Shown here in pieces: positions 21,601 through 32,885 of a DNA stretch of 64,000 bases (its first letter is position 1; the number at the start of each line of letters is the position of its first letter). Under the pieces are notes generated by a model that made no database searches, was not told the DNA's origin, and worked only from the letters and a program-made list of their open reading frames with translations. This DNA comes from Bactrocera neohumeralis (lineage: Eukaryota; Arthropoda; Insecta; Diptera; Tephritidae), in NCBI RefSeq assembly GCF_024586455.1, contig NC_065923.1:45702264-45766263 (forward strand), in the 5' to 3' direction. The translations under genes were made by a program, and so were the position numbers.

Positions 21601-22680
21601 AATTAACGGTGGGTCTCAAGATGGGTGATGGTGTTACGAATAGTACGCTAATGTACCATGTTCAGACTACAATTTTGTAGAATTGTTCTTAAATAGAAAT
21701 ATAGAAAAGCACTTTCGAAGACGATAGTTGAAGGCATTAGATCTCGTTTTTAAATATTTCACCGACAGTTGTCGAGATTACCATGAGCCTCACGCAGTCT
21801 TTCGAAAGACGAAAGAGACTTTCTAGAATTTACTTACAATCTAATGATATCGAACGGAAGTGTAAGATATTAAATACCGGCAGTTATAACGGAATAGAAA
21901 ATGTGAAAATGTGTTTATATATGGAAAATCACATCAGTTACCATCTAACCTTCCTATATCTAAGTATTACCAAAACATAAAACTAAGAAAAAATCTTTAT
22001 TCCTAATGACTAAGAAGATAGTGAATCTTTGTACACTTTAAGTGGACCCTTAATCTAAGGGAAATGATCTGCTGATATGTATTTTATTTCAATCTCGACT
22101 GACCTTAAGTTCTCTAAGCCAACAAGAAGTACTGTAAAGCGTTTTTCTCAAAGAAATTGATAAATCTCATTTCATCTGCTTTCGTCAAATATAGTTATCC
22201 ATTTTTCGCAGTATCAATACCTAATCGAAAATTTCTACAATTGAATTAAATGTATTAAACATCAGTTTAGAACTAATAAATACTGTTGACTGCTTTTACC
22301 AATGACTATATTTTTGGTGAAAAAAAAAAAATACTTTACAAATAATGTCTTGAGTTTGAAGCAAGTTTTCAAGTCTCAGCAAACATAGTTATGGAAATTT
22401 GCACATGTGTGAATTTTTAACTTCCATACCCGATATAATTGTATGCGCGTATGTATGTTATATAAATGAGACACACTCGCCGAAAGTTTGAGTAATTTAT
22501 GCAATCCTTGTTTCTTGACTCGCTCAACGTTACTCATATGTACATATATCCCTAAGATGTCTGTGCCGTAAAGAAAAGAACAAAGACCGTCGAAATAAAT
22601 CAGACAACAACAAAAGAATAGTAACACACCGAAACAAAACTTGCTGCTCATATTGAGGGTCTAGTTGAAAAAGTTTAACC
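21601..22680. other. Left-specific AT-rich DNA, no gene seen
   Basis: No partner in the right arm and no recognisable protein or repeat. A poly-A run lies at 22320-22331, and frames at 21783-21980 and 22376-22651 are unconvincing. Confidence 0.45.
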
Positions 22681-22689
22681 CACAAATAC

Positions 22690-23230
22690 AGTACAAAGTG
22701 TTCCCGTGACAATGAGACAAAGATGTGCCTGTAGTGTCGAGGATATTGCTGCTGCTAGCGCATCAATTGAGGAAGACCCAACTAAGTCTCTCACATAAGC
22801 ATTGGTCAACTCTATAATGATGATCATAACCTGTGAATAGGAATCGATAGTCCTCCACGATAACCGAATATTTTTGGCCCGAATTGGATGATATGGACTT
22901 GGACAATATGTAGTGCTAACAGGACGGCGCCATAAGCCAACCAGCGAATGGCACAATCGATTTATTGAAAACCAAGTGTGAGGAATGTGTTATTTTGCTA
23001 AACGACCCAATCAATTTGACGCAGTTAGACTATTTCCTGTTTTGCCAGTCTATGGTCTATGCGAACAAGCCAGCGACGACTGATGAACTTCGTACGAATT
23101 TCGACCATGAAATTGCAGGAGTATCAGCCGATTTATGCTAGAAAACCGTCGAAAATTGGGTTCAGCGACCGGACCTCTGCAAGCGTGCCCGTGGAGGCCA
23201 TGCAAAAGAAATCGAGTTCTATACATACAT
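22690..23230 (+). pseudogene. IS630-type transposase remnant with internal deletion, shared by both arms
   Basis: Plus-strand frames run from the N-terminal helix-turn-helix region (VEDIAAASASIEEDPTKSLT, about 22733-22798), across a large deletion, to the catalytic end (WPELDDMDLDNM near 22880-22915) and the C-terminal helix (VYANKPATTDELRTNFDHEI, 23053-23115; KRARGGHAKEIEF near 23178-23220). Stops are scattered throughout. The mirror copy at 32330-32885 has the same deletion, so it was already dead when the arms duplicated. Confidence 0.75.
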
Positions 23231-23275
23231 ACATATTTCCGTAGCACTTTTATTGAAAACCCCGTTAGCCACAGA

Positions 23276-23480
23276 GTATAATAGTTTTGTTCATCTGACG
23301 GTTGTTTGTAACACCTAAAGCTATTCGTCTTAGATATATGTAGAGTTATGTGTATATAAATTATCAGAATGACGAGATGGATTGAAATCCGCATCTTTGT
23401 TCGTCCGTCGATGCAAGCTGGAACTTCAGTAAAAAATTACGATTCTAATGAAGTTTGATACACGTGATCCTTGGAGTACG
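23276..23480 (+). repeat. Dispersed fly repeat fragment, shared by both arms
   Basis: Contains the words tagttttgttcatctgacgg, ttgtttgtaacacctaaag and ttgttcgtccgtcgatgcaa. These recur with changes at 32085-32275 (partner) and in part at 35930-36080, 53460-53520 and 55440-55510. It is a piece of an abundant dispersed repeat and has no coding capacity. Confidence 0.65.
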
Positions 23481-23977
23481 AGTTCGTGCATGGGCGTAAT
23501 CGGTCCACTATCACGCCTACAAAACGTCATTATTCGAAAACTTATTTTCTTTACCTTTAATCAATTTTGCATAATTAATAAAAAATACTATATTGTAGTG
23601 GCTCTTAATTTTGTTTTTTATTTCTTTTGAGAAATGCTGTAACTTCATCTGAACATTTACAAGTCTTATTATGCACCAAATTATTCAGGAACAAATTTAA
23701 CAGAAATATGTAGTTTATACAAAATTGCTTAAGTTTTGAATAAATATGAACATAAAAGTACTCACAAAAGTTTGCGATTCACACATACAACCGCATAGCG
23801 ACATATTGCCCGGTCACTTGGCAGGCAAAATTCAACTGACCAGGCGTGCCACCAACAGCAACAACAACCAAGCCACAAGCTAAACAGCAAAAAGTAAATT
23901 ATAAATATAGGCGCTGCCTTGGCGAGCTACTTGCTAACCCAACTGGACATGCACATTCATAAGTTGTCGTAAATATG

Positions 23978-23999
23978 TACATATATATATATATATATA
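23978..23999. repeat. (TA)n microsatellite
   Basis: Uninterrupted AT dinucleotide run. The partner near 31580-31590 is much shorter. Confidence 0.9.
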
Positions 24000-24319
24000 C
24001 ATGTACTCGTATTACATGCATATATCAGTACATGCGCCAACTGGTGGCACAATGCAACAGGTCGCATGTAAATCATTGTCAACTTGGAATTTCCTCGCTC
24101 GCACAGTTTCTTATTTTCCGCAGTTCATTTTCTCCTCCTTTTACATTTTTATTTTCGCATTTACCACTTCATTTTCTGCCTGCTTCCGCTCGTGAGCACG
24201 CAAATCGTTATACGCCTGATCGAGTTTCCAGCAAAAAGTTACTTATACGCAACGTAGTGCCACTGACTAGGGTTCCAACTACAAGTATTGCCATTAAAGT
24301 TGTTTTTCTTTGAAATTAG

Positions 24320-24419
24320 NNNNNNNNNNNNNNNNNNNNNNNNNNNNNNNNNNNNNNNNNNNNNNNNNNNNNNNNNNNNNNNNNNNNNNNNNNNNNNNNN
24401 NNNNNNNNNNNNNNNNNNN
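24320..24419. other. Assembly gap of exactly 100 N
   Basis: One hundred consecutive N, the conventional size for a gap of unknown length. Arm homology ends on its left edge and does not resume on its right. Confidence 0.99.
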
Positions 24420-24902
24420 AAAAAATGGATTAAAAGGTAATGTCGAGAGAGTTTTACCATAATTTGAAAATTTTTGTTGGACTCTGACTATAAGCACTCA
24501 AGATATTGAACAAAAACTAAATATATCGTTCTTGAATCTAGCCATGCGAAGTATCTGTAAAAACTTTGAAGCTCATAGTCCTTCATTACCTTAGGAAAAT
24601 TGCTTCAAAGCGTCAAATGATTTCCGGGAATTGGTCCTCTGGGACTGTTGAAAAAAATTGACTATTTCGGAGCACACTATATAATAAGTAAAATCAAATT
24701 TTATATTTCTTAAACAGTCATCGACTAAAGCTCGCTCTGTGTAGACGTGTTTCGGCTTATCTTTTGCGTATTTCGCACAGTACACATCCGTCTTACGTGC
24801 ACGTGTTCGCTTGGTAAATTTCTGTTTTATTATTATACCGCATATCGTTTTTCCTACAAGTGTTTTCTAAACAAGTGAATCGAGTGTGTAGACATAATAA
24901 TC

Positions 24903-26223
24903 ATGGCCCCCGGGCCACCCAACCTCGGGAATAACAGGTTCGCTTTGCTTGCCTCGGAATCCCATCCAAAAAGAAAGAAACCCTCATACACGCCCCTTAA
25001 TTTTCCTGACTTGCCTCAGTCTAGGAAAGAAAACCCTAAATTTATTATTATTAGTGCTTCCGACTCAACGAAACCTATCTCTAATTATTCTTGTTTCGCC
25101 GTACATAAAGCATTAGAAGCTATTAGTAAAGAAATTATTTCGATTTCGGAATTACGTGCTGGCAATCTGCTACTGCTTGTGAAAAACAACCAAATTGCCC
25201 AAAGGTTCATTTCAACTAAAAATCTACATGGTGTGTGCGAAATTGTTGTAAAATATCATGACAATCTTAATAGCGTAAAAGGTACAATCTATGCACCCTG
25301 CCTAAACAATGTCAGTGAAAAAGAAATAATTGAAAATATGAGTAACCAAGGCGTAGTCGGAGTGGACAAATTTTCGAAAACTGTGGAAGGAGTTTCACAA
25401 TTCACTGGAGTTGTGCTACTTACTTTTGATCTGTTCGAGCTACCAGATAAAGTTGACGTTTCTTGGCGTAGTGCTAAAGTGAAACCCTACTACCCTAACC
25501 CAATGCGGTGCAAAACTTGTCAACGGCTTGGTCATACCGCCAAACACTGCAAAAATGCGCCCGTATGTATGTCATGCAATCTTCCCCCCATCCTCCCCCA
25601 TGCTCTCGCACGCTCTGTGCAAACTGCTCTGGTAACCACCCGTCATCTGCCAACACGTGCCCGAAATACATGCAAACGAAAGAAATACTTAAAATAAAAT
25701 GTCAAAACAAATGTTCCATGCGCGAAGCACTTAAGCTTTACAAAGCACAAACACCATCGATGCTTAACTCCTCTTTCGCCGAGGCAGCTAAAGAAGCACA
25801 AAAATCAAATAACAACCCTACTCAAAGCTCCAAATCTCTAATCTCTCCACCCATCTCTCATTAAACAAATCGCCGATTACTACTTCATCTGAAATTTCTT
25901 CTGTTAACCCACCTCAAATAATTTCTTCTTTACCTAACCACTCACCACAAAACAACAACAATCAACAACCTAAGAATGCCTTAGTTTCCGCTTTTACACC
26001 TCTTCCGCAAACTCTATTACACACTCCCTTCAATCTCGAATCTACACTCGCAAACATCATTTCGCAAGCTAACGCTTGCCAAAACAAAACAGAAGCAAAC
26101 GCTTCCATGAAAGAGACAGCTGACACCTCAATTGTCAATCTCTCTTTAAACCAAACTATACCTCAACATAATGAAAACAACTCGAAAGAGCAATTTATGT
26201 CTATAGACGAATGCAATTATTAA
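24903..26223 (+). pseudogene. I-element ORF1 (Gag-like RNA-binding protein), two frameshifts
   Basis: It starts at ATG 24903 (MAPGPPNLGNNRFALLASES). The first frame runs to 25697 and contains the typical ORF1 core plus a CCHC knuckle, CKTCQRLGHTAKHC (25509-25550). A change in a run of C near 25585 shifts the frame. The second frame (visible to 25864) carries a second, cysteine-rich knuckle (CSRTLCANCSGNH) and a KEILKIKCQNKCSMREALK segment. Another small shift near 25858 leads into a third open frame, 25858-26223, 122 codons without ATG, rich in Asn, Ser and Gln and ending SIDECNY. Together these make about 440 codons, near the usual ORF1 length. The role is RNA binding and RNP assembly for retrotransposition. 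Confidence 0.82.
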
Positions 26224-26284
26224 CATACATACATATTTGTTATCATAGCATATTAATTTAGTGACAATCTCTCTCCCGCTCTCA

Positions 26285-28369
26285 ATGTTTAAGATCCTAC
26301 AGTGGAATATGCACGGTTACCTCAACAATTACACGCAACTAGAACTTCTGTTGAAAGAACATTCGCCAAACGTTGTCTGTCTCCAAGAGACTAATATTGC
26401 TGCTGATAAGTCAGCAGCTTCACCCCATCAGTACCAAAGCTATTTTTACAACTTGCCTCAAAACAAAACTAACAAGCAAGGCATTGCAGTTTTGATAAAA
26501 AGATCGATACCCCATAGACAAGTTTCCATTACTTCAAATATTGCCACAATTGCAATAGAAATTTCACTATCTTTCAAATTTACTATCGTGGCCCTCTATA
26601 TACCACCTCTACAAAACTTCACATGCAGCGAACTTAGAAACATTTTGCGATCAGTTTCTACTTCATTCGTTATAGTTGGGGACTTTAACGCCTGGAGTCG
26701 CCTTTGGGGATCAACTCTTTGCAACAATCGAGGTGCTATCATAGAAGATATGATATTTTCAGAAAACCTCACTTTACTTAACGACAACAAACCGACTCAC
26801 TTTTCCACACACAAAACTTTTACCTCTGTTGATCTTACATTATGTTCCTCCAACATCGCCCCTAAACTAACTAGCAATACCCTTCCCCACCTCCACGGCA
26901 GCGATCACTTCCCTATTCTTACTATTTTACGCACTCCGTCAGTCTTTAAGGCCCAACCCATTCCAAAGTTCCTAACAGATATAGCGAACTGGGAAAAGTT
27001 TCAACATACTGCCAGCGACCTTTGCGAAAAATACCCCTATTCGGACAATATCAACAAAGAAGTTGCCACAATTACAAAAATTATTCGGACTTCTGCTCAC
27101 CTTTCCATTCCACAATCCAGTAATAAAATCTTTACTAAAACTGTGCCGTACTGGTCTCCTGAGCTATCACAATTAAGAAATGTAAAGCGCTTTTATTGGT
27201 CGGAATATAGACGGACAAGATCAAACCAAAATTTAATTATGTATAAAAAGGCTAACGCGATGTTTCGTAGGAAAGCAAAACAATCTAAAAGGGACAGCTT
27301 AAATAATTTCTCGGAATCTATCAACCATAAAACAAACCCGAAAAAAGCATGGTCCGATATTAAAAAATTATCTGGAATATACCCGCAATCCCAGTTGATC
27401 TCCATAAGTAATGTTAATGGGCCTATCGCCAACGCAAAACAGCTATCTAACTACTTCGCAGCATACTGGTCAGAATACTCGCAGGACTCAAACTTTCATG
27501 CCACTTTCATTTCAGACAAAAACAAATATCTCAGTACTTCCCCTTATACTTTGTCTAACATCACAGATTGCAATATAGAACATATTGAACTAGAGTCTAC
27601 ACTATCCTCTTTCTCAGGCAAAACCCCGGGTGCCGACAGAATATCGTACCCCATGTTGCAACATCTACCTTCATGTTTGATGGCCAGATTAATTAAGTTA
27701 TACAACAACATTCTAAATAAAGGTATTTACCCCCAAACCTGGAAAAACGCTATTATTATCCCCATTCCTAAGTCAAGTAGTCCTGCAACAGAAGCATCAG
27801 GTTTCAGACCCATTTCACTGCTTAGCTGTTTAGGTAAACTTTTCGAAAAAATTATAGCTCATCGTATTTCGTGGTATGCCATAAACAATAACTCCATTAG
27901 TCCGCAGCAAGTGGCTTTTAAAGAGGGGCATGGCACCATTGATGCCTTGCTCCTCTTCGAAAGCTATGCTTCTACTGCTCTTTCCAATAGAAACCACCTT
28001 TCCGTGCTAAGTATAGACTTCGAGAAAGCCTTTGACCGCGTGGGAGCTCATGTAGTTTTACGTCAGTTGGTAAAATGGAACCTTGGTGGAAAAATCCTTA
28101 AAATTATCCAGTCTTTTCTCACTAATCGCAGATTTGTTTCCAAAGTAAATAACACCTTTTCGGATTATTTCTCTTTACATAATGGTATTCCCCAAGGTTC
28201 CCCGCTATCTGTCATTTTGTTTACCGCTGCATTCAATGAAGTTTGTCACATAATTGATAAGTATAAAAATATTTTTTACATATGCTATGCTGATGATTTA
28301 TTATTGGTCTCTAAACTAAGTGACCTAAACCTTGTTAAACAAGATTTTACTAATACATATATTAGCTGA
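26285..28369 (+). CDS. I-element ORF2 part 1: APE endonuclease and reverse transcriptase
   Basis: The frame is open from a GTG at 26261; the first ATG is 26285 (MFKILQWNMHGY). Counting from there, the endonuclease motifs are QWNMHG at 6-11, QETN at 34-37 with the metal-binding Glu35, GDFNAW at 132-137 and GSDHFP at 205-210. The reverse transcriptase follows: LSIDFEKAFDRV (motif A, about residue 576), GIPQGSPLS (motif B, about 634) and CYADDLLLVS (motif C, about 667). All catalytic residues are present. The frame closes at 28369 because of a four-base slip in an ATACATATAT stretch near 28355, where RNase H coding continues in another frame. The protein nicks target DNA and copies the element RNA there. 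Confidence 0.92.
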   Translation: MFKILQWNMHGYLNNYTQLELLLKEHSPNVVCLQETNIAADKSAASPHQYQSYFYNLPQNKTNKQGIAVLIKRSIPHRQVSITSNIATIAIEISLSFKFTIVALYIPPLQNFTCSELRNILRSVSTSFVIVGDFNAWSRLWGSTLCNNRGAIIEDMIFSENLTLLNDNKPTHFSTHKTFTSVDLTLCSSNIAPKLTSNTLPHLHGSDHFPILTILRTPSVFKAQPIPKFLTDIANWEKFQHTASDLCEKYPYSDNINKEVATITKIIRTSAHLSIPQSSNKIFTKTVPYWSPELSQLRNVKRFYWSEYRRTRSNQNLIMYKKANAMFRRKAKQSKRDSLNNFSESINHKTNPKKAWSDIKKLSGIYPQSQLISISNVNGPIANAKQLSNYFAAYWSEYSQDSNFHATFISDKNKYLSTSPYTLSNITDCNIEHIELESTLSSFSGKTPGADRISYPMLQHLPSCLMARLIKLYNNILNKGIYPQTWKNAIIIPIPKSSSPATEASGFRPISLLSCLGKLFEKIIAHRISWYAINNNSISPQQVAFKEGHGTIDALLLFESYASTALSNRNHLSVLSIDFEKAFDRVGAHVVLRQLVKWNLGGKILKIIQSFLTNRRFVSKVNNTFSDYFSLHNGIPQGSPLSVILFTAAFNEVCHIIDKYKNIFYICYADDLLLVSKLSDLNLVKQDFTNTYIS

Positions 28370-29651
28370 TTTAAGTATATGGTCCGAATCATCTGGAGCC
28401 AACGTATCTTTAAACAAATGTAAGAATTTCCATGTTTGCCGCAAACACAAATGTAATTACTTTACATTAGTTTATAACAATATTCCAGTTGTAAGCGCTA
28501 ATAAACTTAAGTTTCTAGGTTTAATTTTTGATAAAAAATTAACTTTCAAAGAACATTGTTTATATTTAAGAAAGCAGCTGGCTGCTAGGCTTAACATTAT
28601 TAAATATCTATCATCCAAACACTGCTTAATTAACTCGTCAACACTAATAAATGTAACCAGAGCTCTTATATTATCGAAGATAGACTATGGCCTACCCATC
28701 TATGGCAACTGCGCGAAAAGTGTCATCAAGTTACTGTATTCCCCATACCACATGGCTGTGCGCAGAAGTCTTCGCGCTTTTCCGACATCGCCAACACAAT
28801 TCATACTTGTGGAAGCGGGGCTACCCACAATCGAAGAAAGATTTACACTTAACCTAAAAAAACTCATACCGAAGCTGTTTCTTTGTTACAATAATATTCT
28901 TTACAAAACAGTGTTATCCGAGCTGCAACGGAAAAAGTCTACAAGTCGTAAGTCGTCAATATTCCTCTGCATCGAATACGCCAGAGAGCTTGATATCACA
29001 TTCCCTTCTCTCCGCCAAAAAGTATCTTCTCCGCCTTGGATGATAAACAAATCATGTTTCATGCTAAACTTGGAGAAATACGGAAAAAGTAGTACCTCCC
29101 CCACAGTATTTCAACGCCTTTTCGCGGAATATACAACTCCACTGCTCCCAGACTGGAAATTCGTTTTCACAGATGGTTCAAAAACCGACATTAGCACAAC
29201 ATTCGCCGTCGTTGACTCCGAGGGAAGAACAATTACAGCAGGAATACTTCCCAGCTACGCCTCGGTTTTCACAGCTGAAGCTGTCGCTATCTTCAACGCA
29301 ATCATCTTCGTCGTAAAATCTAGTTTTAAAGCAGTTATCTGCACTGATAGCAAGTCAACCATACACGCGGTAATAAATACAAACAACAAGTCCTACTTAA
29401 TTTCCTGTATTCGGAGCAAATTAATCGAGAATAACAATCGCTTGAAACTAATGTGGGTTCCAGGACATGCAGGCATAAAAGGAAACAATCTGGCAGACGA
29501 ACGGGCTAAACTCGCAGCAAAAGAACCACTAATAACTTTTGACTATATTATGAAAAAAGACTTGTATAAGTGTATATCGCAGCTCCAATATAGCTCACAT
29601 ATGGAGACTTGGAGATCTATCCAGCACCAATATACTGCGAATGAATGGTAA
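28355..29651 (+). CDS. I-element ORF2 part 2: thumb, connection and RNase H
   Basis: This continues ORF2 after the frameshift; the frame is open from about 28332 but coding similarity begins near 28355 (LADLSIWSESSGANVSLNKC). Then come LKFLGLIFDKKLTF (thumb), YGLPIYGNCAKSV, and a full RNase H: FTDGSKTDIS (29167), FTAEAVAIFNAI, CTDSKSTIHAV and WVPGHAGIKGNNLADERAK (29453), with all four acidic residues. It stops artificially at 29651, a few codons after the sequence has changed to the RTE-like neighbour (junction near 29640). The C-terminal zinc-finger region expected in an intact I element is therefore lost. Confidence 0.9.
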
Positions 29652-30390
29652 TGAAAGCATAACACCAGGAGATGGTAAGCCTGATTCTCCAATAGATGAC
29701 GATGAAGTAGACGTTCCATCGACCGACTAAGAAGAAATTCGAATTGCAAATACCCATCTGAAGTATAACAAAGCGGCAGGGCCAATGGATTGCCGGCCGA
29801 GCTATTCAAATACGGCGGCGAAGAACTGATAAAGAGCATATATCAATTTCTTTCTAGAATATGGTCGGACGAGAGTATGCAAGAAGTGTGCTCTATCCAA
29901 TTCACAAAAAGGGAGACCCCACAATCTGCACCAAGTACCGTGGGATAAGCCTATTCGACATCGCATGTAAGGTTCTATTGAGCATATTGTATGAAAGATT
30001 AAAGCCCGCCGTAAACAAACTGATTGGACCCTATCAGTGAGACCTGGTAAATCAACAGTTGACCAGATATTGTCCAGGCACCAAATCTTGGAAAAGATTC
30101 GTAAAAAGAGAATTGGCACACACCACCTGTTCGTCGATTTTGAAGCCGCCTTAGAAAGCACGAAAGGAACTGCCTCTATGCCGGTATGTCTGAACATGAT
30201 ATCATCACAAAGCTGATACGGCTGTGTAAGCTAACGTTGAGCAACACCAAAAGCTTCGTCAAGATCGCGAAGAACCTCGCCGAGCTGTTCCATACCAAAC
30301 GACATTTCAGGGAGACTTCCTTTCATAGACTTCTTCAATCTACTGTTGGAGAAAATAATTCGAGCTGCAGAGCTAACTAGAGAAGGTATA
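29640..30390 (+). mobile_element. RTE-like LINE fragment, copy C, fused to the I element
   Basis: Begins NGNESITPGDGKPDSPIDDD and continues in broken frames through EIRIANTHLKYNKAAGP, CPIHKKGD-like sequence near 29895, FVDFEAAL (a degenerate motif A, near 30135), MSEHDIITKLIRLCKLTLSN (30186-30245) and FRETSFHRLL. This is the central reverse transcriptase region without motif C. Neither end of the element is present. It probably represents the pre-existing DNA into which the I element landed or recombined. Confidence 0.8.
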
Positions 30391-30399
30391 ATCTTCTAT

Positions 30400-30806
30400 A
30401 AAAGTTTTGTAAATATCTGGCGGACGCTCTGTGTTATATTGTCTGTTAAAACAATAAGAAAATCTTTGGCATAGTTGGAAGCAATCAGTAACCAATACTA
30501 CCGGGAAATAGGAACAAGTGGCAACATAAGTTTTGTAAATATCGGTCTGAAATTTTGCATAAGTCCTTCTTTTCAAGAAAGAACTTGTGTAGGGACCAAT
30601 GCAGATATTAATACTAAATATCAATATTGATACAATCTCGAAACATATCGTTCAGAGAAAATGGAAAACTATAAACACTATAGCTTATAGCTGCCATTCA
30701 AACTGACCGATTAGAATCAAAATAAAGAACTTCAGAAAATATTTATTTGTACATATTATGCTTATAAAAACAGTATCTGCGAAGTTAACGTTTTTTCTTG
30801 TTTTTA
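30400..30806 (+). repeat. Partial second copy of the 0.5-kb dispersed repeat
   Basis: Ends gaagttaacgttttttcttg like the complete copy at 8812-9332 and shares the word tagctgccattcaaactgac with repeats of this type. The 5' boundary is unclear. Confidence 0.55.
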
Positions 30807-31266
30807 TAGATTTTTTGTCTACTAAAATGGTTGGTTTCTCTAATTGTTTGCAATTACTCAATTAACGCTGGTTATATATTAACGTATCCCAAATATACTT
30901 TCTTTATATAATTTACAAAAATTTTTATATAATTGTCTTTGATTTTTCAATGCGTTTACCTGTAAATGTTTGAACTTTTGACAACTTCTTTGCAATAGTC
31001 GCGCACATCTAATATTTATAGCAAATATTTAGTCTACCCCCGAAGCACTCGACTGAAGACGAAAACAGATACGGCAAAGAAAAATAAGGAAATAAACAAA
31101 TAAGCGAATGAGCACTACAGACCAGCTACCAGCTACTAAAATCGAGAAGGAAGGAGACATCGTGCCTGGTGGACTGTTAGCAATGTCATACGGCACTTCA
31201 CCGGGGTGGGCTTTAATGCGCTATATTTTCATCGTGTTATCAGAATTTAAGTGACATCTCAAGGCG
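30807..31266. other. Spacer DNA, no gene seen
   Basis: AT-rich, with no open frame, repeat or partner recognised. Arm homology starts at 31267. Confidence 0.5.
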
Positions 31267-32084
31267 CTAATTTCAAAGAAAAAACAACTTTAATGGCAAT
31301 ACTTGTAGTTGGAACCCTAGTCAGTGGCACTACGTTGCGTATAAGTAACTTTTTGCTGGAAACTCGATCAGGCGTATAACGAATTGCGTGCTCACGAGCG
31401 GAAGCAGGCAGAAAATGAAGTGGTAAATGCGAAAATAAAAATGTAAAAGGAGGAGAAAATGAACTGCAGTAAAATAAGAAACTGTGCGAGCAAAGAAATT
31501 CCAAGTTGACAATGATTTACATGCGACCTGTTGCATTGTGCCACTAGTTGGCGCACGTACTGATATATGTATGTAATACGAGTATATATATGTACATATT
31601 TACGACAACTTATGATAGCGCATGTCCAGTTGGGTTAGCAAGTAGCTCGCCAAGGCAGCGCCTATATTTATAAATTACTTTTTGTTGATAAGCTTGTGGC
31701 TTGGTTGTTGTTGCTGTTGTGAGCACGCCTGGTCGGTTGAATTTTGCCTACTAAGTGACCCGGCAATATGCTGCTATGCGGTTGTATGTGTTAATAGCCG
31801 CAATCGCAAACTTTTGTGAGTACTTTTATGTTTATATTTATTCAAGACTTAAGTAATTTTGTATACACTGCATATTTCTGTTAAATTTGTTCCTGAATAA
31901 TTTGGTGCGTAATAAGAAATAAAAAACAAAATTAAGAGCCAGTACAATATAGTATTTTTTATTAATAATGCAAAATTGATTAAAGGTAAAGAAAATACGT
32001 TTTCGAATAATGACGTTTTGTGGGCGAGGCAGTGGTCCGATTATGCCCATGCACGTACTTGTACTCCAAGGATCACGTGTACCA

Positions 32085-32275
32085 AGCTTCAGTAGAATCA
32101 TAATTTTTTACTGAAGTTCCAGCTTGCATCGACGGACGAACAAAGATGCGGATTTCAATCCATCTCGTCATTCTGATAATTTATATACACATAACTCTAC
32201 ATATGTATGTATAAAACGAATAGTTTTAGGTGTTACAAACAAACGTTAATTGAACAAAAGTATTATACTCTGTAG
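32085..32275 (-). repeat. Right-arm partner of the 23276-23480 dispersed repeat
   Basis: Reverse complement of the left-arm fragment with scattered differences (ttgcatcgacggacgaacaa). Confidence 0.65.
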
Positions 32276-32329
32276 CTGACAGGCTTTTCAATAAAAGTGC
32301 TACGGAAATATCTACGTATGTATTTGCAT

Positions 32330-32885
32330 GACCACGGGCACGCTTGAGCTGAACCCAATTTCCGACAGTTTTCTAGCATAAATCGGTTGATACTCTGTAA
32401 TTTCATGGTCGATATTCGTACGAAGTTCATCAATCGTCGCTGGTTTGTTGGCATAGACCATAGACTTCACGTAGATAAACAGGAATAGTCTAACGGCGTC
32501 AAATCGTACGACCGAGGCGGCAAATTGATTGGGTCATTTCGCAAAATAACACGTTCCTCACACTTGGTTTTCAATAAATCGATTGTGCCATTCGCTGGGT
32601 TGCTGTCCTGTTAAAACTACATATTTTCTAAGTCCCATCATCCAATTCGGGCCAAAAATATTCGGTTCTCGTTGAAGACTATCGATTCCCATTCACAGTA
32701 ACGTGCCCGATTATCATCACAGAGATGACCAATGCTTGAGAACGATGTGTGAGAGACTGAGTTGGGTCTTTCTCAATTGATGCGCTAGCGGTAGCAATAT
32801 TCTCGATACTACGGTTACTTCTTTATCACACTGGCACGGGAAAATTATGTACGGTGTCTGTGGATTTAAATTTTTCCACTAGACG
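32330..32885 (-). pseudogene. IS630-type transposase remnant, partner of 22690-23230
   Basis: Minus-strand pieces: QRRLMNFVRISTMKL in one frame, and ATIDELRTNIDHEI-like words in the coding frame near 32400-32450. A degenerate catalytic end lies near 32620-32660 and the helix-turn-helix piece near 32760-32800 (ttctcaattgatgcgctagc). It has the same internal deletion as the left copy. It carries its own extra stops. Confidence 0.7.

Larger units (their letters stand above)
1..24319. repeat. Left arm of a giant imperfect inverted duplication
   Basis: Read as its reverse complement, this stretch matches 31267 to about 54680 in collinear order over its whole length, with gaps where either arm has gained an insertion. 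Anchors: 1261-1440 with 52560-52740 (about 88% identical over roughly 140 bases counted by hand), 6156-6344 with 48780-48960, 9340-9430 with 45160-45250, 15640-15770 with 42190-42320, 18200-18290 with 39900-39990, and 23050-24319 with 31267-32460. The match ends at the base before the N gap. The arm probably continues upstream of the window, because base 1 still lies inside homology. That the arms are a true duplication rather than two misassembled haplotypes is inference from their divergence and arm-specific insertions. Confidence 0.9.
24420..29640 (+). mobile_element. I-clade non-LTR retrotransposon, 3'-truncated
   Basis: ORF1 with zinc knuckles (24903-26223) is followed after 61 bases by ORF2, carrying an APE endonuclease, reverse transcriptase and RNase H (26285-29651). 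This order and the RNase H place it with the Drosophila I factor group. The 5' untranslated region probably lies between the gap and 24902, but its start is not visible. At about 29640 the sequence switches abruptly to an RTE-like element, so the C-terminal end of ORF2 and the 3' untranslated region are missing. Losing the 3' end while keeping the 5' end is the reverse of ordinary LINE truncation and implies a later deletion or recombination. Only a few small frameshifts are present. Confidence 0.88.

Noticed and set aside
24239..24497. Open frames running across the N gap
   Set aside because: Open only because N codons cannot be stops.
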